This document shows, one piece after another, positions 46,026 to 54,686 of a DNA stretch of 64,000 nt. The notes under the pieces were generated by a model. The model had not been told where the DNA came from. It saw nothing but the letters and a program-made list of their open reading frames with translations, and did no database searches. The position numbers were made by a program, and so were the translations under genes. How positions within the stretch are numbered: the stretch's first letter is position 1; each line of letters begins with the position of its first letter. The stretch comes from 66-474 sp051954935 (GTDB lineage Bacteria; Pseudomonadota; Gammaproteobacteria; Xanthomonadales; Rhodanobacteraceae). The stretch lies in the NCBI GenBank assembly GCA_051954935.1, contig JBQCHG010000026.1, positions 1-64,000 on the forward strand, given 5' to 3'.

Positions 46026-48026
46026 ATGCCGACCCGCCGCGAACTTGCCAACGCCGTGCGTGCACTCGCCATGGATGCCGTCGAGGCGGCGAAGTCCGGA
46101 CACCCGGGCATGCCGATGGGCATGGCCGACATCGCCGAGGTGCTGTGGAACGATTTCCTCTCGCACAACCCGGCAAATCCGCATTGGTGCAATCGCGACC
46201 GTTTCGTGTTGTCGAACGGGCACGGCTCGATGCTGCAATACGCGCTGCTGCATCTGTCCGGCTACGAGTTGTCCATCGACGAACTGAAGCGTTTCCGCCA
46301 GTGGCATTCGAAGACGCCTGGCCATCCGGAAGCGCACGAAACGCCCGGCGTGGAAACCACCACCGGCCCACTGGGGCAGGGTCTGGCGAACGCTGTCGGA
46401 TTGGCGCTTGCGGAGAAACTGCTGGCGCGCGAATTCAACCGCGACGGCTTCTCGATCGTGGATCACAACACTTACGTGTTCGTCGGCGACGGCTGCCTGA
46501 TGGAAGGCGTTTCGCATGAGGCCGCGTCGCTCGCCGGCACGTTCAAGCTCGGCAAACTGATCGCGATCTACGACGACAACGGCATCTCGATCGACGGCGA
46601 GGTGCGCGGCTGGTTCACCGACGACACGCCCGCGCGCTTCGAGGCCTACGGCTGGGAGGTATTGCGTGACGTGGATGGCCACAACGCGGAAGGCATCAAG
46701 GCCGCGCTGGTTTCCGCCGCGCTCGATCCGGACAAGCCGACGCTGATCTGCTGCAAAACCACGATCGGCTTCGGCGCCCCGCACAAGCAGGGCACGGAAA
46801 AGGCGCACGGCGCACCTTTGGGCAAGGACGAGATCGCCGCCGCACGCGACCAGCTCGGCTGGAACTGGCCGCCGTTCGTGGTGCCGGACGAGTATTACGC
46901 CGCCTGGAATGCGCGCGACAAGGGCGCACAACGCGAATCCGAGTGGAACGCGCTGTTCGAGCGCTATCGCGCCGCGCATCCCGAACTCGCGGCCGAGTTC
47001 GAGCGCCGCATGTCCGGCAAATTGCCTGATGATTTCTCTGCACGCGCGCAGGCGTTCATCCGCGCGCAGCAGGAACAGGCACCGAACATCGCCTCGCGCA
47101 AGGCGTCGCAGATGGCCCTGGATACGTACGCCCCGCTGCTGCCGGAGTTGGTCGGCGGCTCGGCGGACCTGGCCGAATCCAATCTCACGCTCTGGAAGGG
47201 CGCGCACAACGTCAACGGCGAGGCCGCGCCGCGCAACTACATCCATTACGGCGTGCGCGAATTCGGCATGAGCGCGATCAGCAACGGGTTGGCATTGCAC
47301 GGCGGTTTCATTCCGTACGACGCGACTTTCCTGGTCTTCTCAGATTACGCGCGCAATGCAGTGCGCATGTCGGCGCTGATCCCCGCCCACGCGATCCATG
47401 TATACACGCATGATTCCATCGGCCTGGGCGAGGATGGTCCTACCCATCAGCCGATCGAACATCTCGCCTCCTTGCGACTGATCCCGAACAACCGCGTGTG
47501 GCGGCCGTGCGACGCAGCCGAATCCGCCGTCGCCTGGCAGAGCGCGATCGAACATCGCACGGGCCCTTCGTGCCTGGTGTTCTCGCGACAGACATTGAAA
47601 CCGCAACCGCGCAACGACGAACAGCTCGCAGCCATTGCACGGGGCGGGTACGTGCTCTCGGATCCGGCCGATACGAAGTTCCGCGCGATCCTGATCGCCA
47701 CCGGCTCGGAGGTGGAGCTGGCCATGGAGGCGATGCGCGCCGTGCAGCAACGTGGCATCGGCGTGCGCGTGGTCTCGATGCCGTGCACGGAACTGTTCGA
47801 TGCGCAACCGCCGGAATACCGCGAGGGCGTGCTGCCCTCGTGGTGCCGCGCGCGGGTGGCGGTCGAAGCGGCGAGCTCGGATTACTGGCGCAAGTACGTC
47901 GGCCTGGACGGCGAGGTGATCGGCATGACCAGTTTCGGCGCCTCCGCGCCGGCGGACACGCTGTTCGCTAATTTCGGCTTTACCGTCCAGCACGTGCTGG
48001 ATGCGGTGCAGCGCGTACTGCGCTGA
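46026..48026 (+). CDS. tkt: Transketolase
   Basis: This 666-residue thiamine-diphosphate enzyme of the pentose phosphate pathway moves two-carbon units between sugar phosphates. Motifs are MPTRRELANAVRALAMD, GHPGMPMGMADI, TTGPLGQGLANAVGLALAE, the TPP-binding FVGDGCLMEGVSHEA...YDDNG region, and TYAPLLPELVGGSADL/TFLVFSDYARNAVR in the pyrimidine domain. The ATG at 46026 begins the conserved N-terminus; the frame upstream lacks similarity. Single gene; the next gene is on the other strand 4 bp away. Confidence 0.96.
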   Translation: MPTRRELANAVRALAMDAVEAAKSGHPGMPMGMADIAEVLWNDFLSHNPANPHWCNRDRFVLSNGHGSMLQYALLHLSGYELSIDELKRFRQWHSKTPGHPEAHETPGVETTTGPLGQGLANAVGLALAEKLLAREFNRDGFSIVDHNTYVFVGDGCLMEGVSHEAASLAGTFKLGKLIAIYDDNGISIDGEVRGWFTDDTPARFEAYGWEVLRDVDGHNAEGIKAALVSAALDPDKPTLICCKTTIGFGAPHKQGTEKAHGAPLGKDEIAAARDQLGWNWPPFVVPDEYYAAWNARDKGAQRESEWNALFERYRAAHPELAAEFERRMSGKLPDDFSARAQAFIRAQQEQAPNIASRKASQMALDTYAPLLPELVGGSADLAESNLTLWKGAHNVNGEAAPRNYIHYGVREFGMSAISNGLALHGGFIPYDATFLVFSDYARNAVRMSALIPAHAIHVYTHDSIGLGEDGPTHQPIEHLASLRLIPNNRVWRPCDAAESAVAWQSAIEHRTGPSCLVFSRQTLKPQPRNDEQLAAIARGGYVLSDPADTKFRAILIATGSEVELAMEAMRAVQQRGIGVRVVSMPCTELFDAQPPEYREGVLPSWCRARVAVEAASSDYWRKYVGLDGEVIGMTSFGASAPADTLFANFGFTVQHVLDAVQRVLR

Positions 48027-48030
48027 GCGA

Positions 48031-49149
48031 TTACGCCCCGCCGCTGTCGATGCGCCGGCCCGATTCCGGGTCGAAGGCGTGCAGGTGTTGCGGCGCGAAC
48101 GTGAGGGCCACTTCGCTGCCCGCCGGCGGCAAGGATTGCGGCGGCACGCGCGCGACCAGCTCAGTCGCGCCGTAGCGCAGGTAGAGGAACACCTCGTTGC
48201 CGACCGGCTCGGTCACTTCCAGTTGCGCGCGCAACGACGGCGACGAATTGCCATTCGCCGATGCAAGTTGCAGTTGCTCGGGGCGCAGGCCCAGCACGAT
48301 TTCGCGATCGGCGTGAGCCTTGAGGTCCGGACGCGCCACGACCAGACCACCCAGCGGCAGCCTCGCACCTTCCATCTGCAAGCTCGCACTGACGTCACTC
48401 TCGAAGTGCAGCCGCCCGCGCAGGAAATTCATCGCCGGGCTGCCGAGGAAGCCGGCGACGAAGATATTCGCCGGCTTCTCATACAGCCGCATCGGCGTGT
48501 CGAGCTGCTGGATCTCGCCGTTGTTGAAAACCGCGATGCGCTGGCCCAGCGTCATCGCCTCGATCTGGTCGTGCGTCACGTAGATCATCGTCGCGCGCAG
48601 CCGCTTGTGCAGCCGCGCGATCTCCACGCGCATGGACAGCCGCAGCTTGGCATCCAGGTTCGACAGCGGCTCGTCCAGCAGGAATACCTTCGGTTCGCGC
48701 ACCAGCGCGCGCCCGAGCGCCACGCGCTGGCGCTGGCCACCCGACATCTGGCGCGGGCGCGATTCGAGCATCGTGCCCAGCCCCAGCATTTCCGCGGCAG
48801 CGGAGACACGCCGCTCGATTTCCACGCGCGGCACGCCACGCAGCTTCAGTCCGAATGCAAGGTTCTGCGCCACGCTCATGTGCGGATACAGCGCGTAATT
48901 CTGGAACACCATCGCTATGTCGCGCTCGCGCGGCGCGATGTCGTTGACCACGCGGCCGTCGATCGCGATGGTTCCGGATGTCGCGGTCTCCAGCCCAGCG
49001 ATCATGCGCAGCAGCGTGGTCTTGCCGCAGCCGGAGGGCCCGACCAGCACCATCAGTTCGCCGTCGGCGACTTCCAGGGTGGCGCCGGCGACGGCGACCT
49101 TGCCGTTGTCGAACACTTTGCGCACGTTGTCGAGGCGGACTGCTGCCAT
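48031..49149 (-). CDS. Sugar ABC importer ATPase (MsiK/UgpC/MalK-type)
   Basis: This 372-residue ATPase has Walker A GPSGCGKT (37-44), signature MSGGQRQRVALGRAL, Walker B VFLLDEPLSNLDAKLR, and a C-terminal TOBE/regulatory domain (about 240-372). MsiK/UgpC-type ATPases energise one or several sugar importers. The solute-binding protein and permeases encoded at 52978-55966 have no ATPase of their own, so this gene probably serves them. It is transcribed away from the GH1 gene; their common upstream region holds a LacI-family operator. Confidence 0.92.
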   Translation of the reverse strand: MAAVRLDNVRKVFDNGKVAVAGATLEVADGELMVLVGPSGCGKTTLLRMIAGLETATSGTIAIDGRVVNDIAPRERDIAMVFQNYALYPHMSVAQNLAFGLKLRGVPRVEIERRVSAAAEMLGLGTMLESRPRQMSGGQRQRVALGRALVREPKVFLLDEPLSNLDAKLRLSMRVEIARLHKRLRATMIYVTHDQIEAMTLGQRIAVFNNGEIQQLDTPMRLYEKPANIFVAGFLGSPAMNFLRGRLHFESDVSASLQMEGARLPLGGLVVARPDLKAHADREIVLGLRPEQLQLASANGNSSPSLRAQLEVTEPVGNEVFLYLRYGATELVARVPPQSLPPAGSEVALTFAPQHLHAFDPESGRRIDSGGA

Positions 49150-49219
49150 GCATTGAACCCGGTTGGGCGACAAGCCCCGCGGGACATTCCCGTGGCGGTC
49201 GCGGCACGTTATCATGCCG

Positions 49220-49235
49220 ATGTAATCGTTTACAT
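49220..49235. promoter_or_regulatory. LacI-family operator between the ATPase and beta-glucosidase genes
   Basis: ATGTAATCGTTTACAT is a 16-bp near-perfect palindrome around a central CG (7 of 8 positions pair). It matches the TGTAAWCGWTTACA type of site bound by many LacI-family sugar regulators. It lies 15 bp before the GH1 start and 70 bp before the ATPase start. The likely binder is the LacI-type protein at the right end of the window. Confidence 0.8.
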
Positions 49236-49250
49236 GCCCTGGGGACCTAC

Positions 49251-50630
49251 ATGGCGGCAGATGCGTCAAAGCCGGAACGTTTCACGTTTCCCGAAAGTTT
49301 CCTCTGGGGCTGCGCCACGTCGGCCTACCAGGTCGAAGGCTCGCCGCTGGCCGACGGCGCCGGCCCCAGCATCTGGCAACGCTTCGCACACACGCCCGGC
49401 TGCGTGCGCGACGGCGACACCGGCGATGTCGCCTGCGACCATTACAACCGCTGGCGCGAGGATGTCGCCCTGATGCGCGAACTGGGCATGCGCGCCTACC
49501 GCTTCAGCATCGCGTGGAGCCGTGTGATGCCGGAGGGCCGCGGTCGCATCAATGAAAAAGGCCTGGGCTTTTACGACGGGCTGGTGGACGCGCTGCTTGA
49601 GCATGGCATCCGGCCGATGATTACGCTGTATCACTGGGACCTGCCCGCCGCGCTGGACGATCGTGGCGGCTGGTTGAATCCCGATATCGCGCACTGGTTC
49701 GCCGACTACGCGCAGGCGGTGTTCCGCAAGCTCGACGATCGCGTGGAGTTATGGACCACGCTCAACGAGCCATGGGTCGTGACCGACGGCGGTTACCTGC
49801 ATGGCGCGCTCGCGCCGGGGCATCGCAGCCTGTACGAACCGCCGATCGCGGCGCACAACCTGCTGCGCGCGCACGGCGCGGCGATCAAGGCCTATCGCGC
49901 GGAAGGCCATCACCAGATCGGCATCGTGGTGAATCTGGAACCGAAATACGCGGCTTCCGATCGCGAGAAAGATCGTGATGCCGCGAGACGCGCGGACGCT
50001 TACATGAACCGGCAGTTTCTGGACCCGATCTTCCTGGGCACTTACCCGGAGGAAATGGCGGAAGTGTTCGGCGACGCCTGGCCGCAGTGGCCGCGCGAGG
50101 ATTTCGATCTGATCGGCGAGCCGGTGGATTTCCTCGGCGTCAATTACTACACGCGCAGCGTGTCGCGGGACGACGCGAAAGCCTGGCCCACGCGCGTATC
50201 CGGCACGCCGCAAAAGCAGGCCACGCACACCGAGACGAACTGGGAGGTGTATCCGCGCGGGCTCACCGACGTGCTCGAATGGGTGGCCGAACGCTACGGC
50301 AATCCGCCGGTGTACATCACCGAAAACGGCGCGGCCTTCTACGATCCACCCGTCGCGCAGAACGGTTGCATCGAGGATCCGCTGCGCGTGAATTACCTGC
50401 GCTCGCACCTGCGCGCCGCGCGTGTGGCGATGGAGCGTGGCGTGGACTTGCGCGGCTACTTCGTGTGGTCGCTGCTGGACAACTTCGAGTGGGCGCACGG
50501 CTATGCCAAGCGCTTCGGCATCGTGCATGTGGATTACGCGACACAGAAGCGCACGCCCAAGGCCAGCGCGCGGTTCTATTCGGAAGTGATCGCCAGCTGC
50601 GGCGCGGCGCTGGAGCCCTCGACCCCGTAA
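49251..50630 (+). CDS. GH1 beta-glucosidase
   Basis: This 459-residue enzyme has the family 1 acid/base Glu173 in TTLNEPWVV and nucleophile Glu358 in VYITENGAAF. The N-terminal FPESFLWGCATSAYQVEG and YRFSIAWSRVMPEGRG are family hallmarks. There is no signal peptide, so it acts in the cytosol, hydrolysing imported beta-linked oligosaccharides to glucose. RBS GGGGA and a LacI operator lie directly upstream. The start at 49251 is the only Met before the conserved N-terminus. Confidence 0.95.
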   Translation: MAADASKPERFTFPESFLWGCATSAYQVEGSPLADGAGPSIWQRFAHTPGCVRDGDTGDVACDHYNRWREDVALMRELGMRAYRFSIAWSRVMPEGRGRINEKGLGFYDGLVDALLEHGIRPMITLYHWDLPAALDDRGGWLNPDIAHWFADYAQAVFRKLDDRVELWTTLNEPWVVTDGGYLHGALAPGHRSLYEPPIAAHNLLRAHGAAIKAYRAEGHHQIGIVVNLEPKYAASDREKDRDAARRADAYMNRQFLDPIFLGTYPEEMAEVFGDAWPQWPREDFDLIGEPVDFLGVNYYTRSVSRDDAKAWPTRVSGTPQKQATHTETNWEVYPRGLTDVLEWVAERYGNPPVYITENGAAFYDPPVAQNGCIEDPLRVNYLRSHLRAARVAMERGVDLRGYFVWSLLDNFEWAHGYAKRFGIVHVDYATQKRTPKASARFYSEVIASCGAALEPSTP

Positions 50631-50632
50631 GC

Positions 50633-50647
50633 CTGCCGAGCCGGCAG
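50633..50647. terminator. Short stem-loop between convergent glycosidase genes
   Basis: CTGCCG-AGC-CGGCAG is a 6-bp stem with a 3-nt loop in the 41-bp gap between the GH1 stop and the minus-strand glycosidase stop. There is no T run; a terminator role is tentative. Confidence 0.3.
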
Positions 50648-50671
50648 TTCGCCTGCGCCGGGCCTTGCCGC

Positions 50672-52981
50672 CTACCTGCCCACCTCGGCGACCACCGTTG
50701 CCGGCAGCGCGATCACGCGCAATGTGCCGTTCTGCCAATGCGCGGTTTTGCCGTTGGTCGTGGTGGCACCCGGTGCGTGCGGCAAAGGCCAGGTCAGGAA
50801 CAACCCGCCCGGCGGATGCGCACCCGCATCGATCGTCCAGATCACCTTCGAACCTTCGCGCTTCACGCCGTAATCCAGCGCACCATACGGCGTGCGCAAT
50901 CCGCTCAACGTGACGCCGCCGCCGTCCAGCCACTGCGGTTGCACGCCCGCGCCCAGCACCAGGGATTGATCACTTTCGCGCTGATAGGCGAACAGGTCCA
51001 GCGCCGAGCGGATGAAGTCCGAGGCCACCCACGCATGCGGCATGTCGCCGACAAATCCAGGTGCGCGCGGATCGCGGCGCACCACCTCCGCCCATTGGTT
51101 CCAGCCCGACGGCCGCTGCCCGGCGAAGAAAAACTCCAGCATCGCCGGAATCCGGTCGCGCCAGCCCAGCCGCGCGAACACGCCGACGTTGCGCCATTCG
51201 TAAGGCGTGTAGTCCTTCCAGTGATCGTTCTCCATGCGCGCCCGCGATTCGGTCCAGTAACGTCCGAACGTGCCCTCCAGCAAACCGCGCGGCAGATCGC
51301 TTTGCAGATGCTCGAGTTCGCCGCCGGGTTCCAGCGCGATGGTGGTGGAAGTGGGATCGAAATCGCCCAGCTCCGCGCAGCCCGGGATGTAATCGATGTG
51401 GTGCGCGGCGACACTGGCGCGTATCGAAGCGTAGAGATCGTGGCGGAAGCTGTCGCGTGCCTGCGCGTACTGCGCCGCGTCCTCGCTTTTGCCCAGCGCC
51501 TGCGCGATCGCCACCGCGTCCTTGTAGCCGGTCAGTGCCCAGAAATCGTCCCAGTAGGAATGCTCCGGATGCGCCGAGTAACCTTCATGGCTGATCGAGG
51601 CCGGCAGCAGGCCGCAGAACATTTTCGTTTTCGCCTCATCGCACGCGGCCGTTTCGCGCTGCGCCTGCATGTAGGCGATCGTCGCCTGCGCGTGCGGCCA
51701 CATTTTTTGCAGGAAATCGCGATTGCCTCCGTAGCGCCATACCTGCGCAATCAGGTGCAGGTATTCGCCCGGGCTGTCGTTCTCGACAGTGGAATCGGCG
51801 CCACGCGTGTCCACGCAGCATGGCGGCTTGCCATTCGCGAACTGGAACGGCGTGTACCAGAACGCGTACTCCCGCGCTGCATCAGTATCACCAAGCCGCA
51901 GCAGCGCATCCGACATCATCGCGCCGTCGCGGATCCATGAGCGGTCGTACGAGCGCGTGCCCGGACGCAGTTCCGCGCCATTGCGCGAGATCAGGATCCA
52001 GGCCAGCGAGCTGCGCAGCGTGTCCGCGATGCGCGGCGCCGAGGCCGGCAACTGCAGCGACACGCGGTCGAGTTTGGCGTGCCATTCCGCTGCCACGGCG
52101 CGTTCCTCCCGCCGTAACCATGCATCCGCCTTCTCGGCTGCTCCCGGCAATACGATGGCACCCGACAGCGGTGCGACGATGCCGAAGGTTTCCCGCGAAT
52201 GCGGCGCGAGGTGCACGCGATAGAGCGCCGCGCCGGAGGCGAAGCCTTCGGTCGAATGCCCCCTGCCTGGTGGGCGGCCGTTCTGCGCGAACGCGGCGAT
52301 CTGCCCAACGATCGAACCTGCCTGCAACGTGCCGGCAAAAGAAACATCCGGCTTGCGCAGCAATGTCACCCGCGAGCGGCCATCCACGCGCAATGCGTTG
52401 CCCGTCCACGCGAGATCCCGGATCGGGCTGACGCCGCCGGCGGCGTTGAGGAACTGCGTGGGTGGATCCACCTGCAACGGACGCGCAGCGAGCGCGAAGG
52501 TGATGACGCGCGCCCGATCGCCGTCATTGCGCAATTCGTAGCGCGCGATCAGTTCCGAGCGCTCGCGCGTACCGGCACCGAACGCGGTGATGCGCAAGCT
52601 GATATCACCGTGCTTCCAGGTGACGCTCGGGATCGGCAGGTAGCCGTCGCTCAGTGTGTGCGTGATCGCCACATCCGCCCAGGTCACCGGCTTGCCCCGT
52701 TCGACCAGCACCGGCTCGATGCTGAAGCCGTTCTTGCCGATCTCCAGCGCGCCATCCTCGGACAGCAACCCGGAATCGTGGCCGCCATCCACGCCGACCA
52801 GCGCCCAGTACACCTGTTCGCCGGAAAAGCCGCGCGGAAAGAATCCGCGCGGCGCGTGCCTCGCCAGACTTTCGACCTTTTCGTTTTCGGCCTTCTGCGC
52901 TTGCGGTGTTTGCCCAAGGGCGACCGCACTCACCAGCAGCGCGCAGAAAGCGGCAATCAGACGGACACTCGCGCCTCTCAT
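50672..52981 (-). CDS. Secreted alpha-toroid glycoside hydrolase, family uncertain
   Basis: This 769-residue protein has a signal peptide (VRLIAAFCALLVSAVALG). The N-terminal half is beta-rich, and the C-terminal half is a helical toroid like GH15/GH63/GH94-type glycosidases. Acid/aromatic motifs include SYDRSWIRDGAMM, NDSPGEYLHLIAQVWRYGG, HPEHSYWDDFWALTGYKDA and WTESRARMENDHWKDYTPYE. I cannot assign a CAZy family. The ATG at 52981 overlaps the upstream permease stop (ATGA), which decides the start. It is the last gene of the importer operon and probably trims the substrate in the periplasm. Confidence 0.75.
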   Translation of the reverse strand: MRGASVRLIAAFCALLVSAVALGQTPQAQKAENEKVESLARHAPRGFFPRGFSGEQVYWALVGVDGGHDSGLLSEDGALEIGKNGFSIEPVLVERGKPVTWADVAITHTLSDGYLPIPSVTWKHGDISLRITAFGAGTRERSELIARYELRNDGDRARVITFALAARPLQVDPPTQFLNAAGGVSPIRDLAWTGNALRVDGRSRVTLLRKPDVSFAGTLQAGSIVGQIAAFAQNGRPPGRGHSTEGFASGAALYRVHLAPHSRETFGIVAPLSGAIVLPGAAEKADAWLRREERAVAAEWHAKLDRVSLQLPASAPRIADTLRSSLAWILISRNGAELRPGTRSYDRSWIRDGAMMSDALLRLGDTDAAREYAFWYTPFQFANGKPPCCVDTRGADSTVENDSPGEYLHLIAQVWRYGGNRDFLQKMWPHAQATIAYMQAQRETAACDEAKTKMFCGLLPASISHEGYSAHPEHSYWDDFWALTGYKDAVAIAQALGKSEDAAQYAQARDSFRHDLYASIRASVAAHHIDYIPGCAELGDFDPTSTTIALEPGGELEHLQSDLPRGLLEGTFGRYWTESRARMENDHWKDYTPYEWRNVGVFARLGWRDRIPAMLEFFFAGQRPSGWNQWAEVVRRDPRAPGFVGDMPHAWVASDFIRSALDLFAYQRESDQSLVLGAGVQPQWLDGGGVTLSGLRTPYGALDYGVKREGSKVIWTIDAGAHPPGGLFLTWPLPHAPGATTTNGKTAHWQNGTLRVIALPATVVAEVGR

Positions 52982-53808
52982 CCTTTCACGCTCCCCAGCA
53001 GCAAACCGCGGATGTAGTAGCGCTGCAACGCCAGGAACAGCACCAGTACCGGCACCACCGTGATCACCGCGCCGGCCATCATCAGCTCGAAATCCTGCAC
53101 GTGTTCGCGCGAGAGCGAAGCCAGGCCGACCGGCAACGTATAGTGCTGCTGGCCGGTCAGCACGATCAGCGGCCACATGAAATCGTTCCAGGCCGTCAGG
53201 AAAGTGAGCACCGCCACCGTGATCAGGATCGGTTTCAACAGCGGCAGCACGATCTGCACGAAGATGCGTGCCTCGCCCGCGCCGTCCACTCGCGCGGCTT
53301 CCAGCAGCTCGGTGGGAATGCCGCGCGCGTACTGGCGCACCAGGAAGATGCCGACGATGCCGAACACGGTCGCGGTGCTGGGCAGGATCACGCCGGCGTA
53401 GGTGTTCACCAGCCCGACGTATTTCAGCAGCAGGAACAGCGGCAGCATCGCCACCTGCGCCGGAATCACCAGTCCGCCGATCAGCACGCCGAACAATTTC
53501 TCGCGGCCGGCGAAGCGCAATTTCGCGAACGCGTATCCGGCCAGCGTGTTGCAGACCAGCGACAGCAACGTGATCGCCGTCGAGATGAACAAGCTATTGA
53601 GGAAATAGCGACCCATGCCGGCGTGCGCGAACAATTGGCGGTAATTGCCGAAGGTGGGATGCGCCGCCCACAGCGGCGGCGGCAGCGCGCTCGCCTCGCC
53701 CGGCTGCATGAACGACACCGACAGCATCCACAGGAGCGGAAACAACACGATCACGGTGACGAGCACCAGCAACCCGTTGAGCAACCATTTGCCGGCGCGC
53801 GGGTTCAT
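52978..53808 (-). CDS. Sugar ABC importer permease, MalG-type
   Basis: This 276-residue permease has six hydrophobic segments and the EAA loop EAARVDGAGEARIFVQIVLP that contacts the ATPase. It starts MNPRAGKWLLNGLLVLVTVI, like MalG/UgpE. It overlaps the MalF-type gene by 4 bp and the glycosidase by 4 bp. With its partner it forms the transmembrane channel for the oligosaccharide. Confidence 0.92.
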   Translation of the reverse strand: MNPRAGKWLLNGLLVLVTVIVLFPLLWMLSVSFMQPGEASALPPPLWAAHPTFGNYRQLFAHAGMGRYFLNSLFISTAITLLSLVCNTLAGYAFAKLRFAGREKLFGVLIGGLVIPAQVAMLPLFLLLKYVGLVNTYAGVILPSTATVFGIVGIFLVRQYARGIPTELLEAARVDGAGEARIFVQIVLPLLKPILITVAVLTFLTAWNDFMWPLIVLTGQQHYTLPVGLASLSREHVQDFELMMAGAVITVVPVLVLFLALQRYYIRGLLLGSVKG

Positions 53809-54686
53809 GAAAGCCCTTCACCCGCTTCGCCTGCGCGCCACATGACCGCGGTCACCGCGAACATGATCACGAACAGCAGGAAGGCAACGGCCGAAGCGGT
53901 GCCCATGTTCCACCACTTGAAGCCCTGGTCGTACATCAGGTACAGCACGCTGGTCGTGCTCTGCAGCGGACCGCCTTCGGTGATCACGTAAGGTTCCGCG
54001 AACAACTGGAAATATCCGGATACCGTGAGGATGCCGACCATCATCAGGATCGGCGACAACATCGGCAGCGTGATGTGGCGGAATTGTCGCCAAGCCGACG
54101 CGCCGTCAATCCGCGCGGCTTCGTAGAGGTCCGCCGGGATCGCCTGCAAGCCGGCGAGCAGGATGATCATGCTGTAGCCAAAGTTCTTCCACACCGCGAA
54201 CAGGATGATCATCGGCATCGCCCAGTGCGGATCCCCCAGCCAGTCGATCGGGTGTATGCCGAGGTGCGCCAGCACGAAATTGACGACGCCGTATTTCGGA
54301 TTGAAGAGGTAGCGCCAGATCACCGCCACCGCGACCACGGTGGTCACAACCGGCGCGAACAGCGCGGTGCGGAAGAACGGCTTGAAACGCGTCAGCGGGG
54401 AATTCAGCAGCAACGCCGCGCCGAGCGCCACGATCAGCGACAGCGGCACGCCGGCGATCACGAAATAGAACGTGTGCCACAACGCCGCCCAGAACAGTGG
54501 ATCGTGCAGCAGCACCCAGTAGTTGTGCAGGCCGACGAAGCGCAGATTGTGGATGTCGGCGAGCGCGTACAGGTCGTAATCGGTGAGGCTGAGCACCAGC
54601 CCGGCGAGCACCGGCAGCAGGAAAAACACGCCGAGCACCAGCAGCGCCGGCGCGAGGAACAGCCAGGCGGCGGAACTGCGGTTCAT
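53805..54686 (-). CDS. Sugar ABC importer permease, MalF-type
   Basis: This 293-residue permease has six hydrophobic segments, an N-terminal SSAAWLFLAPALLVLGVFFL and the EAA loop EAARIDGASAWRQFRHITLP. It is UgpA/MalF-like. It overlaps the solute-binding protein stop and the MalG-type start by 4 bp each, so these are translationally coupled. Confidence 0.92.
   Translation of the reverse strand: MNRSSAAWLFLAPALLVLGVFFLLPVLAGLVLSLTDYDLYALADIHNLRFVGLHNYWVLLHDPLFWAALWHTFYFVIAGVPLSLIVALGAALLLNSPLTRFKPFFRTALFAPVVTTVVAVAVIWRYLFNPKYGVVNFVLAHLGIHPIDWLGDPHWAMPMIILFAVWKNFGYSMIILLAGLQAIPADLYEAARIDGASAWRQFRHITLPMLSPILMMVGILTVSGYFQLFAEPYVITEGGPLQSTTSVLYLMYDQGFKWWNMGTASAVAFLLFVIMFAVTAVMWRAGEAGEGLS

Noticed and set aside
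45954..47300. Minus-strand open frame of 448 codons opposite transketolase
   Set aside because: This is a shadow of the strongly conserved transketolase gene.
50087..51940. Plus-strand open frame of 617 codons covering the end of GH1 and the opposite glycosidase
   Set aside because: It runs across two real genes in another frame and shows no domain; it is a GC-driven shadow.
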